Source: Cololabis saira (Eukaryota > Chordata > Actinopteri > Beloniformes > Belonidae). From it: a stretch of 64,000 nt of DNA. Positions within the stretch are counted from its first letter, which is position 1; every line of letters starts with the position of its first letter. Positions 43,132 to 53,521 of the stretch are shown here, one piece after another. The stretch covers positions 34,424,379 through 34,488,378 of the forward strand of contig NC_084596.1 of assembly GCF_033807715.1 (NCBI RefSeq). The letters run 5' to 3'. A program made the position numbers and the translations under genes. Under the pieces are notes generated by a model. That model was not told where the DNA came from. It saw only the letters and a list, made by a program, of their open reading frames with translations, and made no database searches.

Positions 43132-43667
43132 AAGCCACGTTTACACATAGCCGGGTATTTACAAAAACAGATATTTCCCCCTCTACGTTTTGAAAAATAC
43201 TATTTACACGAACCCGCATAAATACGCTGTTAAGGTGCTATGAGCATCCAAACCTACAGGGGGCAGCGTAACGAGAAGCTAAAGTCATGCTAGCCAATCA
43301 GAATCCTGGAAAAAAACATCAACAAATGACAGGAGTAGAGAAGTGGAGTTACTTTTAAGTGTGACTTTAGAATATAAAACAGGTAAAATACAAGAAAATA
43401 TTGATGGTGGCCAAACAAATTGTAAACACAGGTGGCACACATGACGCTGGAGACGTTTCTGTCGCATAATGTGACGTTCTGAAGCCTAAATCTCCGTTTC
43501 CCTCGGTTTACAAGCAAACGTGAAGACGGGGATTTTGCAAATCTCCACTTTGGCCGGAGTTTTCAGAACTGATCGTTTTTGGTGACTTTGAGCTTCTATT
43601 TCGTGTAAACGAACGGCCAAAACGCATGAAAACACAACCGTTTTTGCTACGTGTAAATGGGGGCTTG
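43132..43667. mobile_element. Palindromic MITE, relative of 41033-41630
   Basis: Ends AAGCCACGTTTACACATAGC and tacgtgtaaatgggggctt. Shares acagggggcagcgtaacgag and gccaatcagaatcctggaaa with the 41033 copy. Confidence 0.7.
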
Positions 43668-44487
43668 GTCGATTAAACTGTAAACGACACAGCGGATGTC
43701 TTAATGACTAAATAACCATCAGCTGTAAGCTTACAAGGATGATTGACACAGATGATGAAAATACTTTGTTCCGACTATTAACCAAAGCTCACTGCTGAGC
43801 AGATTTCACTCAACTTTATTGGATGAATAGTAATAATGAAGTAATATAGGAGAAACTCAGTCACAGAAAACACCAGCAGACGAACAGGGCACAACTTCAG
43901 AGAGACTACGGTGGAGGGGCAAAGTTCAGGGCTAGATATGTTTACAGTGGGTTGTAAATGTGTATCTGCCGTGTCGACTCAATGAATCTTTGCAGAATTT
44001 ATGACAACTGGAAGAGTTTAAACCCCCCTGAGGTGATAAAACGTAAGTAACTGAACAAACCGCAAGACAACACTGCATTCTGAGTAGATGTGAAATAACA
44101 CACAGAGAGACCCCATCTTTTATTTTTGAAGGGCGCTCCTAAAGCAAACGTTGTAGTCTGTAAGAACCACACAACAAAAGCAGCGCGGTGGAACTTTACT
44201 AACATTTAACGAACTCTGTCTGAAATATTCAATTCCAGGGAAACACTGACTGCGTTTCCATTCAGTCAATAATCCTTTTCTAACCCGAATATTAGCAATA
44301 ACCCGGTTTTGCACGGCCATGTAAACACCAATAACCCCTTTGAATAACCGGAATTTGCTCATATTCTGGTTTTTAAAAACCCGAATATGACCCCTGGGTT
44401 ACTCCTTTTCTAACCCGAATATTTGGTCATGTATAGCCTAAGGGGATATCCCCATCAAAAGGAACAGGAAGTTGTTTTCTGCGCATG
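43668..44487. other. Intergenic stretch with a diverged AT repeat
   Basis: No gene seen. The section 44240-44430 has repeated cccgaatat and ataaccc motifs, suggesting another old palindromic element. Confidence 0.35.
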
Positions 44488-44885
44488 CACTGCAAAAACT
44501 CAAAATCTTAACAAGAATATTTGTCTTATTTCTAGTTAAAATGTCTCATTTTTAATCAAAGAAAATCTCATTACACTTAAAACAAGACTCATCACTGGAA
44601 AAAACTACAATTTCCACCTGTTTCAAGTAGATTTTCACTTAAAATAAGTAGAAAAAACTGCCAGTGGAACAAGATTTTTTTGCTTGTAATGAGAAGATAA
44701 ATCTTGTCCCACTGGCAGATTTTTCTACTTATTTCAAGTGAAAATGTACTTGAAAATTGTAAAATAAGTTATTTTTCTGGTAATGACTCTTGTTTTAAGT
44801 GTAATGAGATTTTCTGACTAAAAATTAGACATTTTAACTAGAAAGAAGACAAATATTCCTGGTAAGATTTAGAGTTTTTGCAGTG
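44488..44885. mobile_element. Family B MITE, nearly complete
   Basis: Bounded by CACTGCAAAAACTCAAAATC and gagtttttgcagtg, with both palindromic arms (ccagtggaacaagatttttt and cccactggcagatttttcta). Confidence 0.88.
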
Positions 44886-45017
44886 CAGATGTGGCACCTT
44901 TTAACCTCGTGGTTGTACAAAGACAACAAAGACGGTCTATCCATCTAAGTACACCCTATACTTCTGTGTTTGTGGATCTATATTTAAAATAAAGTGATTA
45001 TCTAACACGAGTCACAC

Positions 45018-45275
45018 ATGGGTGAAGACTTTAACAAAGGATGCTTTTATATCCCCACATTATTTTGCTTAGCAAATAAACAAATCTGCCTTATATTACT
45101 GCTTACTGCATTTTATTTAATTGTATTGTATTATTATTTCTTATTTCTATTTCCGTTTTTAATTGACTTGTTACTGTTTAATTGTGTCTTGCTCCTTTTA
45201 ATGTTGATGTAAAGCACTTTGAATTACCTTGTGTTGAATTGTGCTATACAAATAAACTTGCCTTGCCTTATATCA
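45018..45275 (+). mobile_element. L2-like LINE 3' UTR
   Basis: Reads taatgttgatgtaaagcact, then tgtgctatacaaataaactt and ends in a cttgccttgcc tail. The same 3' end occurs inverted at 27242. Confidence 0.65.
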
Positions 45276-45317
45276 AAACATAGATAACTTCTACTTTATT
45301 ATGCATTTAAATTTGGG

Positions 45318-45505
45318 TATTTGAAGATGATAGTCACGTATAGCGTTAGTATACTCAGGTCTCAACAGTCTTATCAAATAAGTGGGTTTAATTATGCAGC
45401 AGCGTCGTGTCAGCTGACAGTCACACAGCAGCAGCACAGCACAACACAGAAACAACCAAACAACACCGGGCAGGCGTACAGCCAGGACTATGTCTTACCT
45501 ATGCC
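45318..45505 (+). repeat. Local duplicate A of the 48793-49640 sequence
   Basis: Shares ttatcaaataagtgggttta, attatgcagcagc and gtcagctgaca plus the flanking agcgttagtata with 48793-49640, ending at the equivalent of atgtcttacct. The LINE begins right after. Confidence 0.75.
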
Positions 45506-45694
45506 TATTACCACTTAAATAACATTGCTAGAATTAAGGGGTTTCTGTCTAAACAAGACATGGAAAAACTTATTCATGCATTCATTTTCAGTAGGTTGGA
45601 TTATTGCAATGGCATCTTTACAGGCCTTAACAAGAAATCTATCAGGCAGCTGCAGCTGATCCAGAACGCTGCCACCAGAGTCCTTACAATCACC

Positions 45695-45855
45695 AGGAAA
45701 CTGGACCATATTACACCAGGAAACTGGACCACATTACACCAGGAAACTGGACCATATTAGACCAGGAAACTGGACCATATTAGACCAGGAAACTGGACCA
45801 TATTAGACCAGGAAACTGGACCACATTACACCAGGAAACTGGACCACATTACACC
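45695..45855 (+). repeat. Seven tandem 23 bp units inside a LINE ORF
   Basis: Units begin aggaaactggacca at 45695, 45718, 45741, 45764, 45787, 45810 and 45833. The unit length is not a multiple of three, so the expansion destroys the frame. Confidence 0.95.
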
Positions 45856-46583
45856 GGTCATGGAATCACTACACTGGCTTCCAGTGAGTCAAAGGATAGA
45901 GTTTAAAATCTTATTGCTGGTCTACAAAGACCTGAATGGTCTTGGACCAGAATACATGGTTGATCTGTTAGTTCCTATGACGCTCCCAGACCCCTGAGGT
46001 TCATCTGGATCTGGTTTGTTGTGGTTCCCAAGAACCAGAACCAAGCAAGGTGAGGCAGCGTTCAGTTATTCTGCTCCTCACCGGTGGAACAAACTTCCTG
46101 TAGACCTGAGGTCGGCTCCAACTGTCAGCTCCTTTAAATCAGGCCTAAAAACATTACTGTTTACTGAAGCATACTCTTAAATTAAATACTTACAGTGCCT
46201 TGCGAAAGTATTTGGCCCCCTTGAACTTTGTGACCTTTTGCCACATTTCAGGTTTCAAACATAAAGATATAAAATTGTAATTTTTTGTGAAGAATCAACA
46301 ACAAATGGGACACAATCATGAAGTGGAACAAAATTTATTGGATATTTCAAACTTTTTTTAACAAATAAAAAACTGAAAAAGTGGGCGTGCAAAATAATTC
46401 AGCCCCTCTACCTTCAGTGCAGCAAACTCTGTCCAGAAGTTCAGTGAGGATCTCTGAATGATCCAGTGTTGACCTAAATGACTAATGATGATAAATGGAA
46501 TCCACCTGTGTGTAATCACGTCTCCGTATAAATGCACCTGCACTGTGATCGTCTCAGAGGTCCGTTTAAAGCGCAGAAAGCAT

Positions 46584-47601
46584 CATGAAGAACAAGGAAC
46601 ACACCAGGCAGGTCCGAGATACTGTTGTGGAGAAGTTTAAAGCTGGATTTGGATACAAAAAGATTTCCCAAGCTTTTAAACATCCCAAGGAGCACTGTGC
46701 AAGCGATTGAAATGGAAGGAGTATCAGACCACTGCAAATCTACCAAGACCTGGCTGTCCCTCAGCTCATAGAAGGAGAAGACTGATCAGAGATGCAGCCA
46801 AGAGGCCCATGATCACTCTGGATGAACTGCAGAGGTCAGAGGTCAGAGGTCACCTACAGCCGAGGTGGAAGACTCTGTCCATACGACAACAATCAGTCGT
46901 ATACTGCACAATTCTGGCCTTTATGGAAGAGTGGCAAGAAGAAAGCCATTTCTTAAAGATATCCATATAAAGTGTCATTTAAAGTTTGCCACAAGCCACC
47001 TGGGAGACACACCAAACATGTGGAAGAAGGTGCCCTGGTCAGATGAGACCAAAATCGAACTTTTTGGCAACAATGCAAGACGTTATGTTTGGCGTAAAAG
47101 CAACACAGCTCATCACCCTCAACACACCACCCCCACTGTCAAACATGGTGGTGGCAGCATCATGGTTTGGGCCTGCTTTTCTTCAGCAGGGACAGGGAAG
47201 ATGGTTAAAATTGATGGGAAGATGGATGGAGCCAAATACAGGACCATTTTGAAAGAAAACCTGATGGAGTCTACAAAAGACGTGAGACGGAGATTTGTCT
47301 TCCAACAAGACAATGATCCAAAACATAAAGCAAAATCTACAATGGAATCGTTCACAAAAAACATATCCAGGTGTTAGAACGGCCAAGTCAAAGTCCAGAC
47401 CTGAATCCAATCGAGAATTTGTGGAAAGAACTGAAAACTGCTGTTCACAAACGCTCTCCATCCAACGTCACTGAGCTCGAGCTGTTTTGCAAGGAGGAAT
47501 GGGCAAAAATTTCAGTCTCTCGATGTGCAAAACTGATAGAGACAAACCACAAGCGACTTACAGCTGTAATCGCAGCAAAAGGTGGCGCTACAAAGTATTA
47601 A
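46584..47601 (+). pseudogene. Tc1-like DDE transposase, broken
   Basis: The start ATGAAGAACAAGGAACA (46584) opens a frame with VVEKFKAGFGYKKISQ, the N-terminal paired-type HTH. The catalytic blocks are visible in successive frames: VPWSDETKIELF (first Asp), [14 protein letters not shown] (second Asp) and [13 protein letters not shown] (Glu, DD34E type), ending [11 protein letters not shown] at a TAA. At least two frame changes (around 46680-46870 and 47370) separate these blocks, so no functional protein can be made. It would have catalysed cut-and-paste transposition at TA targets. The C-terminal end is complete. Confidence 0.9.
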
Positions 47602-47606
47602 CTTAA

Positions 47607-48188
47607 AGTTATTCTATGCAACTTCCTAGAGCTAGCAAGATTTGAAAGTGGCGCTTCCTCTAAGCCCCGCCCCCCCCCACCCCTACGCCGTAGCCTACGG
47701 CGCGCGCTGCCGTGCCGTGCACTCGCCGTGATGGAGACGCCTACATCCCCACGGACCCCATACAGCTTCCGAGCCGGAGCTGCTGCGGCTCTTCACGGCT
47801 GCGGCTCTTCACGTGTCCCCGCGGGCTGCTGCAGCAGCAGCAGCAGCAGCCCGGACGGATAACGGCTCTGCTCCCCGGTCACACACAGCGGGACCGACCC
47901 GCTCTGGAAATAACTACTGGGCTCCGTGGCAGAGGGGAGGGAGGGGGGTTACACTGGGACACTGTGAGCCCAGGAGGACCCGTGGGAAGTGGACACGGGG
48001 GGGGGGGGGCTGGAAGCGAGTGCGCGCATGGGACAGGGCGGGGGGGCGTGGTTTAAAATGAAGGCATCTGATTGGTTCCTTCCCTTCCTGGACCTGGACC
48101 AATTCGTATCATTCGGACCGAATGGGCGGGGCTTAGAGGTGCCTCATTTAAAATTCTTGCTAGCTCTTCCGGATCAGGGAGAATACCT
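47607..48188. mobile_element. 582 bp GC-rich TTAA-flanked insertion inside Tc1
   Basis: Flanked by TTAA (47603-47606 and 48189-48192). The ends AGTTATTC and GAATACCT are inverted at 7 of 8 positions. The interior is strongly CpG-rich with a CAG run at about 47831-47849 and a G12+ run near 47997-48010. No ORF with a domain was seen. Confidence 0.8.
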
Positions 48189-48639
48189 TTAAGGGGGCTG
48201 AATAATTTTGCACGCCCAATTTTTCAGTTTTTTAATTGTTAAAAAAGTTTGAAGTATCCAATACATTTCGTTCCACTTCATGATTGTGTCCCACTTGTTG
48301 TTGATTCTTCACAAAAAATTACAGTTTTATATCTTTATGTTTGAAGCCTGAAATGTGGTAAAAGGTCACAAAGTTCAAGGGGGCCAAATACTTTCGCAAG
48401 GCACTGTACCTGCTGTACTCTACTGCCCTTATTTTTTAACAACTTGTGCTTTTTATTATTTTACCTCTTTTCTTATCATTTTATTTGTTATTTACTGTTT
48501 AATTGTGTCTTAGTTTAGTTTAGTGGTCCTTTCAATTTCTACAACACAAATAACGCAAAGTACAGGTGTAAGTCCTCAGTGTTATACAAAAGTAATACAA
48601 AATAATACAAAAATACATATAATTTTTGGTGTATACGCA

Positions 48640-48651
48640 CACACACTAATA

Positions 48652-48691
<40 letters not shown>

Positions 48692-48697
48692 CATATA

Positions 48698-48729
<32 letters not shown>

Positions 48730-48977
48730 ATTTTATACAATTTTTGACTAAAAACCAAGGACCAAAAGGTGTAGAGGAGATGATGAGATGATGAGAAGAT
48801 GATATTCACGTATACAGTAGCGTTAGTATAGTCAGGTCTCATGTTCCGGCCACCATCATCAGTTATGCGTTTCATCCAAAATCATTTGGGCCAAATGCAC
48901 ATCAGTAGGCGTTTCATTAAGTATTTCTGATCCTAATAATAAAAAAAATATATATATTATTATATATTAAAAATGCA

Positions 48978-49020
<43 letters not shown>
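48640..49020. repeat. (TA)n/(CA)n microsatellites and an AT palindrome
   Basis: TA repeats at about 48648-48712 grade into (CA)n at 48708-48729. A second (TA)n palindromic block (taaaaatgcatgcatatata ... tatgcatttttaatata) lies at 48966-49032. Confidence 0.85.
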
Positions 49021-49021
<1 letters not shown>

Positions 49022-49640
49022 TTTTTAATATATAATATATATCATATATATTTTAACATATTCATGCGCCTTAGGTTTTTACCCATATGGTATTAACCAT
49101 TAATATATATGCAGACAAGTTAGAAAGTAAAAAAAGAAGTATTCCTTAGCCTGTATACTACAACAGTATAATAAAGTCCTGTAATGATGGCTTTTAGTTT
49201 TAAAAATAATAATAATGAGTGTAATTAATAATGCACTTTACATTCAGTGAATCTCAAAGTGCGACATCATTCAAGGCAAGAAAATCAACACAAAGCAGCA
49301 GCATTATCACTAAAACGTAAAAAAGTCATAAAAAGTCATAAAAATCAATGGCAAATCATAGATCATAGCTGGCGTATGCTTTACTGAAAAGGTGGGTCTT
49401 AAGTCTGGGTTTTTTTTGGTTCCACCCCAAGAATTGAAGCGCCCCCTCTGGCCCCCCCTAGGAAACATTTTTGGAGGCGCCCGTGGTTATATTTGTCACG
49501 GCAGATAAAAACAATGGTCTTATCAAATGAGTGGGTTTAATTATGCAGCAGCAACGTGTCAGCTGACACACACACACAGCAGCAGCAGCAGCACACAGGA
49601 ACAAGCAAACACACCAGCGAGGGACTATCATGTCTTACCT
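48793..49640 (+). repeat. Local duplicate B, with about 660 bp extra sequence
   Basis: The outer parts, 48793-48841 and 49510-49640, match duplicate A (45318-45505). Between gtcaggtctca and atggtcttatcaaat lies about 660 bp absent from A. Confidence 0.7.
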
Positions 49641-49740
49641 GGGAGACATCCCGGTACAGGTGAGGGACCCGGCCTCCAGCAGCTGCTGCTGTTGTTGTTG
49701 GTGTTCTCTCAGGTCTCAGACCTCACCAACATGCCGGACA
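49630..49740 (+). CDS. Possible first coding exon, gene not identified
   Basis: ATG at 49630 in a CAG-rich, 5' UTR-like context opens MSYLGDIPVQ, followed by a good donor (CAG|gtgagg, 49659/49660). A candidate acceptor (tctctcag, 49709) would join VSDLTNMPDK and a stop, which would give an implausibly small product. A longer intron to an unseen exon is as likely. Duplicate A carries the same start but is cut by a LINE after four codons. I do not recognise the peptide. Confidence 0.2.
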
Positions 49741-49895
49741 AATGATTAGTAACAACCAGAGAGACGACCCGGGGACAAACGTCCCTTCAGCAGCATCGGT
49801 TGAGGTTATTCTCGCTCCTTCTGACAGAGGTGAGAACAGACGGAGGTTCCTCCTGCAGCAGCGGCCGCCATGTCCGACTGATCAGCTGTCAGACC

Positions 49896-51285
49896 TGCTG
49901 CGTTCAGGAGCCCTCGGAGAAAACCCTTACACTGCTGCGTTCAGGAGCGCTCGGAGAAAATACACTGCTGCGTTCAGGAGCCCTCGGAGAAAACCCTTAC
50001 ACTGCTGCATTCTGGAGCCCTCGGAGAAAATCGTTACACTGCTGCGTTCAGGGACCCTCGGGGAAAATCCTTACACTGCTGCGTTCAGGGACCCTCGGAG
50101 AAAATACACTTCTGCGTTCAGGGACCCTCGGAGAAAATCCTTACACTGCTGCGTTCAGGAACCCTCGAAGAAAACCCTTACACTGCTGCGTTCAGGAGTC
50201 CTCAGAGAAAATCCTTACACTGCTGCGTTCAGGGACCCTCGGAGAGAATCCTTACACTGCTGCATTCAGGAACCCTCGAAGAAAACCCTTACACTGCTGC
50301 GTTCAGGAGTCCTCAGAGAAAATCCTTACACTGCTGCGTTCAGGAACCCTCGGAGAAAACCTGTACACTGCTGCATTCAGGAAACCTCGGAGAAAATGAT
50401 TACACTGCTGCGTTCAGGAACCCTCGGAGAAAATCCTTACACTGCTGCATTCAGGAACCCTCGGAGAAAATACACTGCTGCGTTCAGGAAACCTCGGAGA
50501 AAATGATTACACTGCTACGTTCAGGAACCCTCGGAGAAAACCCTTACACTGCTGCGTTCAGGAACCCTCGGAGAAAATGATTACACTGCTGCGTTCAGGG
50601 ACCCTCGGAGAAAACCCTTACACTGCTGCGTTCAGGAACCCTCGGAGAAAACCCTTACACTGCTGCGTTCAGGAACCCTTGGAGAAAATACACTGCTGCG
50701 TTCAGGAACCCTCGAGAAAACCTTTACACTGCTGCATTCAGGAACCCTCGGAGAAAACCTTTACACTGCTGCGTTCAGGAAACCTCGGAGAAAATACACT
50801 GCTGCGTTCAGGAAACCTCGGAGAAAATACACTGCTGCGTTCAGGAACCCTCGGAGCAAATGATTACACTGCTGCGTTCAGGAACCCTCTGAGAAATCCC
50901 TTACACTGCTGCGTTCAGGAACCCTCAGAGAAAATACACTGCTGCGTTCAGGAACCCTCGGAGAAAACTTTTACACTGCTGCGTTCAGAACCCTCAGAGC
51001 AAATCCTTACACTGCTGCGTTCAGGAACCCTCGGAGAAAATGATTACACTGCTGCGTTCAGAACCCTTGGAGAAAATCCTTACACTGCTGTGTTCAGGAA
51101 CCCTTGGAGAAAACCCTTAAACTGCTGCGTTCAGGGACCCTCGGAGAAAACCCTTACACTGCTGCGTTCAGGAACCCTCGGAGAAAACCCTTGAACTGCT
51201 GCGTTCAGGGACCCTCGGAGAAAACCCTTACACTGCTGCGTTCAGGAACCCTCGGAGAAAACCCTTTAACTGCTGCATTCAGGAG
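49896..51285 (+). repeat. Minisatellite, about 39 units of mainly 37 bp
   Basis: The core cactgctgcgttcaggaacc plus ctcggagaaaa recurs with 37 bp spacing, mixed with 32-33 bp short units. Units carry variants (ggaaccc, gggaccc, ggagccc; tgatt, ccttac). No unit has a stop in any plus-strand frame, so two long ORFs (49742-50506 and 50577-51194) cross it; they are artefacts of the repeat. Confidence 0.95.
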
Positions 51286-51399
51286 CCCACTGAAACCGTT
51301 AAACTCGCAGCCAGTTAGGACAGTCCAATAGAAAATAAAGCAATGGAATTGATTTTGTTTCTGACGCTCGCTCGCCTCGCATGCAGTTAGGACACGGTT

Positions 51400-51677
51400 T
51401 AATAATGTACGCAGCCGGCTGCTCTTCTGCCCAGAGCAAGGCTTTGTGCCCTCCCCTGCTACACGTCATTCAGGCAGCCAATCAGCACAGAGCCTCATTA
51501 TCATAGCTGCCTGCACACTCAGAATCCTGCATAGAGAAGGAGGTTAGAAATGGGGAAAATAAAGACATGGCCCAGAGGCTGAATTTCTAATTCATTTAGA
51601 AAAAACAATCAAAAGCTTGTTTTTAAGACATTCAAGGCCTGTTTAAAATAGACATTAGATGCCATAATAGGTCACCT
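51400..51677. mobile_element. TTAA-type repeat, inverse relative of 30364
   Basis: Ends gccataataggtcacct followed by TTAA (51678-51681). The body (cagccaatcagcacagagcc, ggcctgtttaaaatag) is the inverse of the 30364 copy. The left end was not found. The L1 target lies just beyond. Confidence 0.6.
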
Positions 51678-51895
51678 TTAAATTAAAATGAATAAAATGT
51701 TAAATTAAAAGTACAAAATAACGGGGCTTCCGGTTGGTGAGCAGATGGAGTAGACGTGTTTCGCGAGTGCTCCCGTGAGTGCCAAACTTTTTAAACCACC
51801 AAGCCCTCAAACTTTCAAACTTTTTCCTTTAAAAAGGATTCCCTGTTGCTGTTTTTCTTTTTTTTTTGTCTAGAACGAGCCCACTTACCTCCGAG

Positions 51896-52702
51896 ATGGC
51901 TTCGAAGAGCGGCAAGTCGGGCAAAAGGGACGATGCTGGCGCTGTCTTAACCCTGGCGGCCATTACCACGCTGCTGGAGGAACACCGAGCTGCCCTGGCC
52001 GCCGAGTTCAAAAATACTTTCAGTCAGCTCGACTCCAAACTCGACCAAACGCGGCTCGCGGTCGAGGACCACGGCCAACGTGTTTCCTCCCTTGAACTCG
52101 CCACAGAAGACCTCAGCCAGCGAGTTACGGACCTTGAAGGCATCTGCTCGACTTTACGGGATGATAATGCTCGGCTAAAGGCTAAGGTCGTAGATTTGGA
52201 AAGCCGTAGCAGGAGGCAGAACATCTGTATCCTGGGTTTACCGGAGTCTACTGAGAGCGGGTCTCCTACGGCTTTCTTCTCCAAGCTGCTGTGTGAGGTG
52301 TTCGGGAATGATACGCTGCCGTCACCGCCAGAAATAGACAGAGCGCACCGCTCTCTCGCCGCCAAGCCGGCCCCCGGACAGAGACCTCGTCCGGTCATCC
52401 TCCGCCTGCACCGGTTCCAGACCAAGGATATCCTCGTGAGGGAAGCGCGGCGGAGAGGGAGGCTGGAATATCATGGCCACCCGATCCGGGTCGTGGAGGA
52501 TTACAGCCCCGAAGTTGCCAACCAACGAGCGGAATACAGCAGAGTTATGTCGGAGCTCTATCACCTGGGTCTGAAGCCGGCTCTGCTCTTCCCCGCCCGG
52601 CTCCGACTCACGTTGTCCGGGGGGGCCAGGAAGTGGATCGGCTCAGTGGATGAGGCGCGCAAATTCATCACGAGTCGCAGCAAATCTTCAAACCCGCCGT
52701 AA
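51896..52702 (+). CDS. L1 ORF1 protein, 268 aa, intact
   Basis: The first ATG of the frame is at 51896 (MASKSGKSGKRDDAG); upstream codons lack an ATG. Residues about 20-110 are heptad-like (LEEHRAALAAEFKNTF, LDSKLDQTRLAVEDH, LEGICSTLRDDNARLKAK), a coiled coil for trimerisation. An RRM-like part with RRQNICILGLPE and FQTKDILVREARRRGRLEY follows, then the C-terminal domain (IRVVEDYSPEVANQRAEY). This organisation is that of L1 ORF1p (transposase 22 family), an RNA-binding chaperone of the retrotransposition particle. No frameshift or stop is seen. Confidence 0.92.
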   Translation: MASKSGKSGKRDDAGAVLTLAAITTLLEEHRAALAAEFKNTFSQLDSKLDQTRLAVEDHGQRVSSLELATEDLSQRVTDLEGICSTLRDDNARLKAKVVDLESRSRRQNICILGLPESTESGSPTAFFSKLLCEVFGNDTLPSPPEIDRAHRSLAAKPAPGQRPRPVILRLHRFQTKDILVREARRRGRLEYHGHPIRVVEDYSPEVANQRAEYSRVMSELYHLGLKPALLFPARLRLTLSGGARKWIGSVDEARKFITSRSKSSNPP

Positions 52703-53521
52703 CGGGACTGTTGGAAGCTTTCACGGCTCCGCCCTGCAGCCCGGTGTGGTTCACTGGCGCTCACTGACTGACTTTTTTTCTCTCTCTTTTTTTTTACGTG
52801 AGTCATTATATTATTCCTGAGGGGAGGGTGAGTACCCCGCGACAACTGTTTTTTCAGTCTTTTTTTTTGCCTGAAATCTTTTCGGGGTTAGTGTGTTTAG
52901 AACATTATTTTCTCTGTTGTTAGTTAGACTGCCCCTTTGCAAATGTTATTAATTTGCAGTTCTTTTTGGCTATTTGAGGGGAGGGGGAAAAAGGGGGAAA
53001 AATAAGTGGTGGAGAGGGAGAGAAAAAAAACTAAAAAATAAAAGCTTTTCCGATTTATCTATAAGTTTTGTAATAATTGTAAGCTGTTAACCTTACTTTT
53101 ACGCTGCTTAAGTCGGAGGTTTTATATTTTATATTTTTGTACAAATATTTCTGGGCTCATATCGGGACTTCCAGGTCAAGATTTGAGAGGGTATTTCTTT
53201 TTTTTATTTATATCTACACGTTTTAAGGTGCTAATATGTATATACCCTATGATACGGGAGCAAAAGCTATTAGTGTGTAGGACAGGAAGATGCGTTATTG
53301 CACTTTGTTTGTTTTGAAGAGCTTGCTGCTTTTTTTTTATTTTTCTATAGCAGCTGTCTTATTTGGGGTGGGTGGGTCGGGGGGATATGTCACTGCCAGA
53401 AACTTTGCATTAACTCTTTTCAACTCATTACTTAATGTGGGTCACATTCAACCTCCTTTCCGTTTTCTTTTTTTTTGCCTAGGTCATTGTGCTCACCTCC
53501 TAATTTTTCTTCTTAGATATT

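Larger units (their letters stand above)
46193..48406 (+). mobile_element. Tc1/mariner element with long TIRs, interrupted by a TTAA element
   Basis: Ends CAGTGCCTTGCGAAAGTATT and AATACTTTCGCAAGGCACTG are exact inverted repeats extending over about 200 bp, flanked by TA (46191-46192 and 48407-48408). It contains a frameshifted transposase (46584-47601) and a 582 bp insertion (47607-48188). It is itself inserted in an L2-like LINE 3' UTR. Confidence 0.95.
45520..48530 (+). mobile_element. L2-like LINE RT C-terminus and 3' UTR, interrupted by Tc1
   Basis: Frames read MEKLIHAFIFSRLDYCNGIF, then QLIQNAATRVLTITRKLDH, and after a tandem-repeat expansion VSQRIEFKILLLVYKDLNGL and DLRSAPTVSSFKSGLKTLLF. 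This is the C-terminal RT portion of fish L2-like elements. The 3' UTR is split by a Tc1 element at 46192/48407 and continues to about 48530. Frameshifts and the repeat make it non-functional. Confidence 0.8.

Noticed and set aside
49896..51285. Possible CRISPR-like repeat-spacer array
   Set aside because: Units are contiguous tandem repeats without unique spacers, and the genome is eukaryotic.
49742..51331. Long ORFs of 254 and 205 aa rich in YTAAF/RNPRRK/LRSG
   Set aside because: They run over the 37 bp minisatellite, which lacks stops in any forward frame; there is no gene-like codon pattern.
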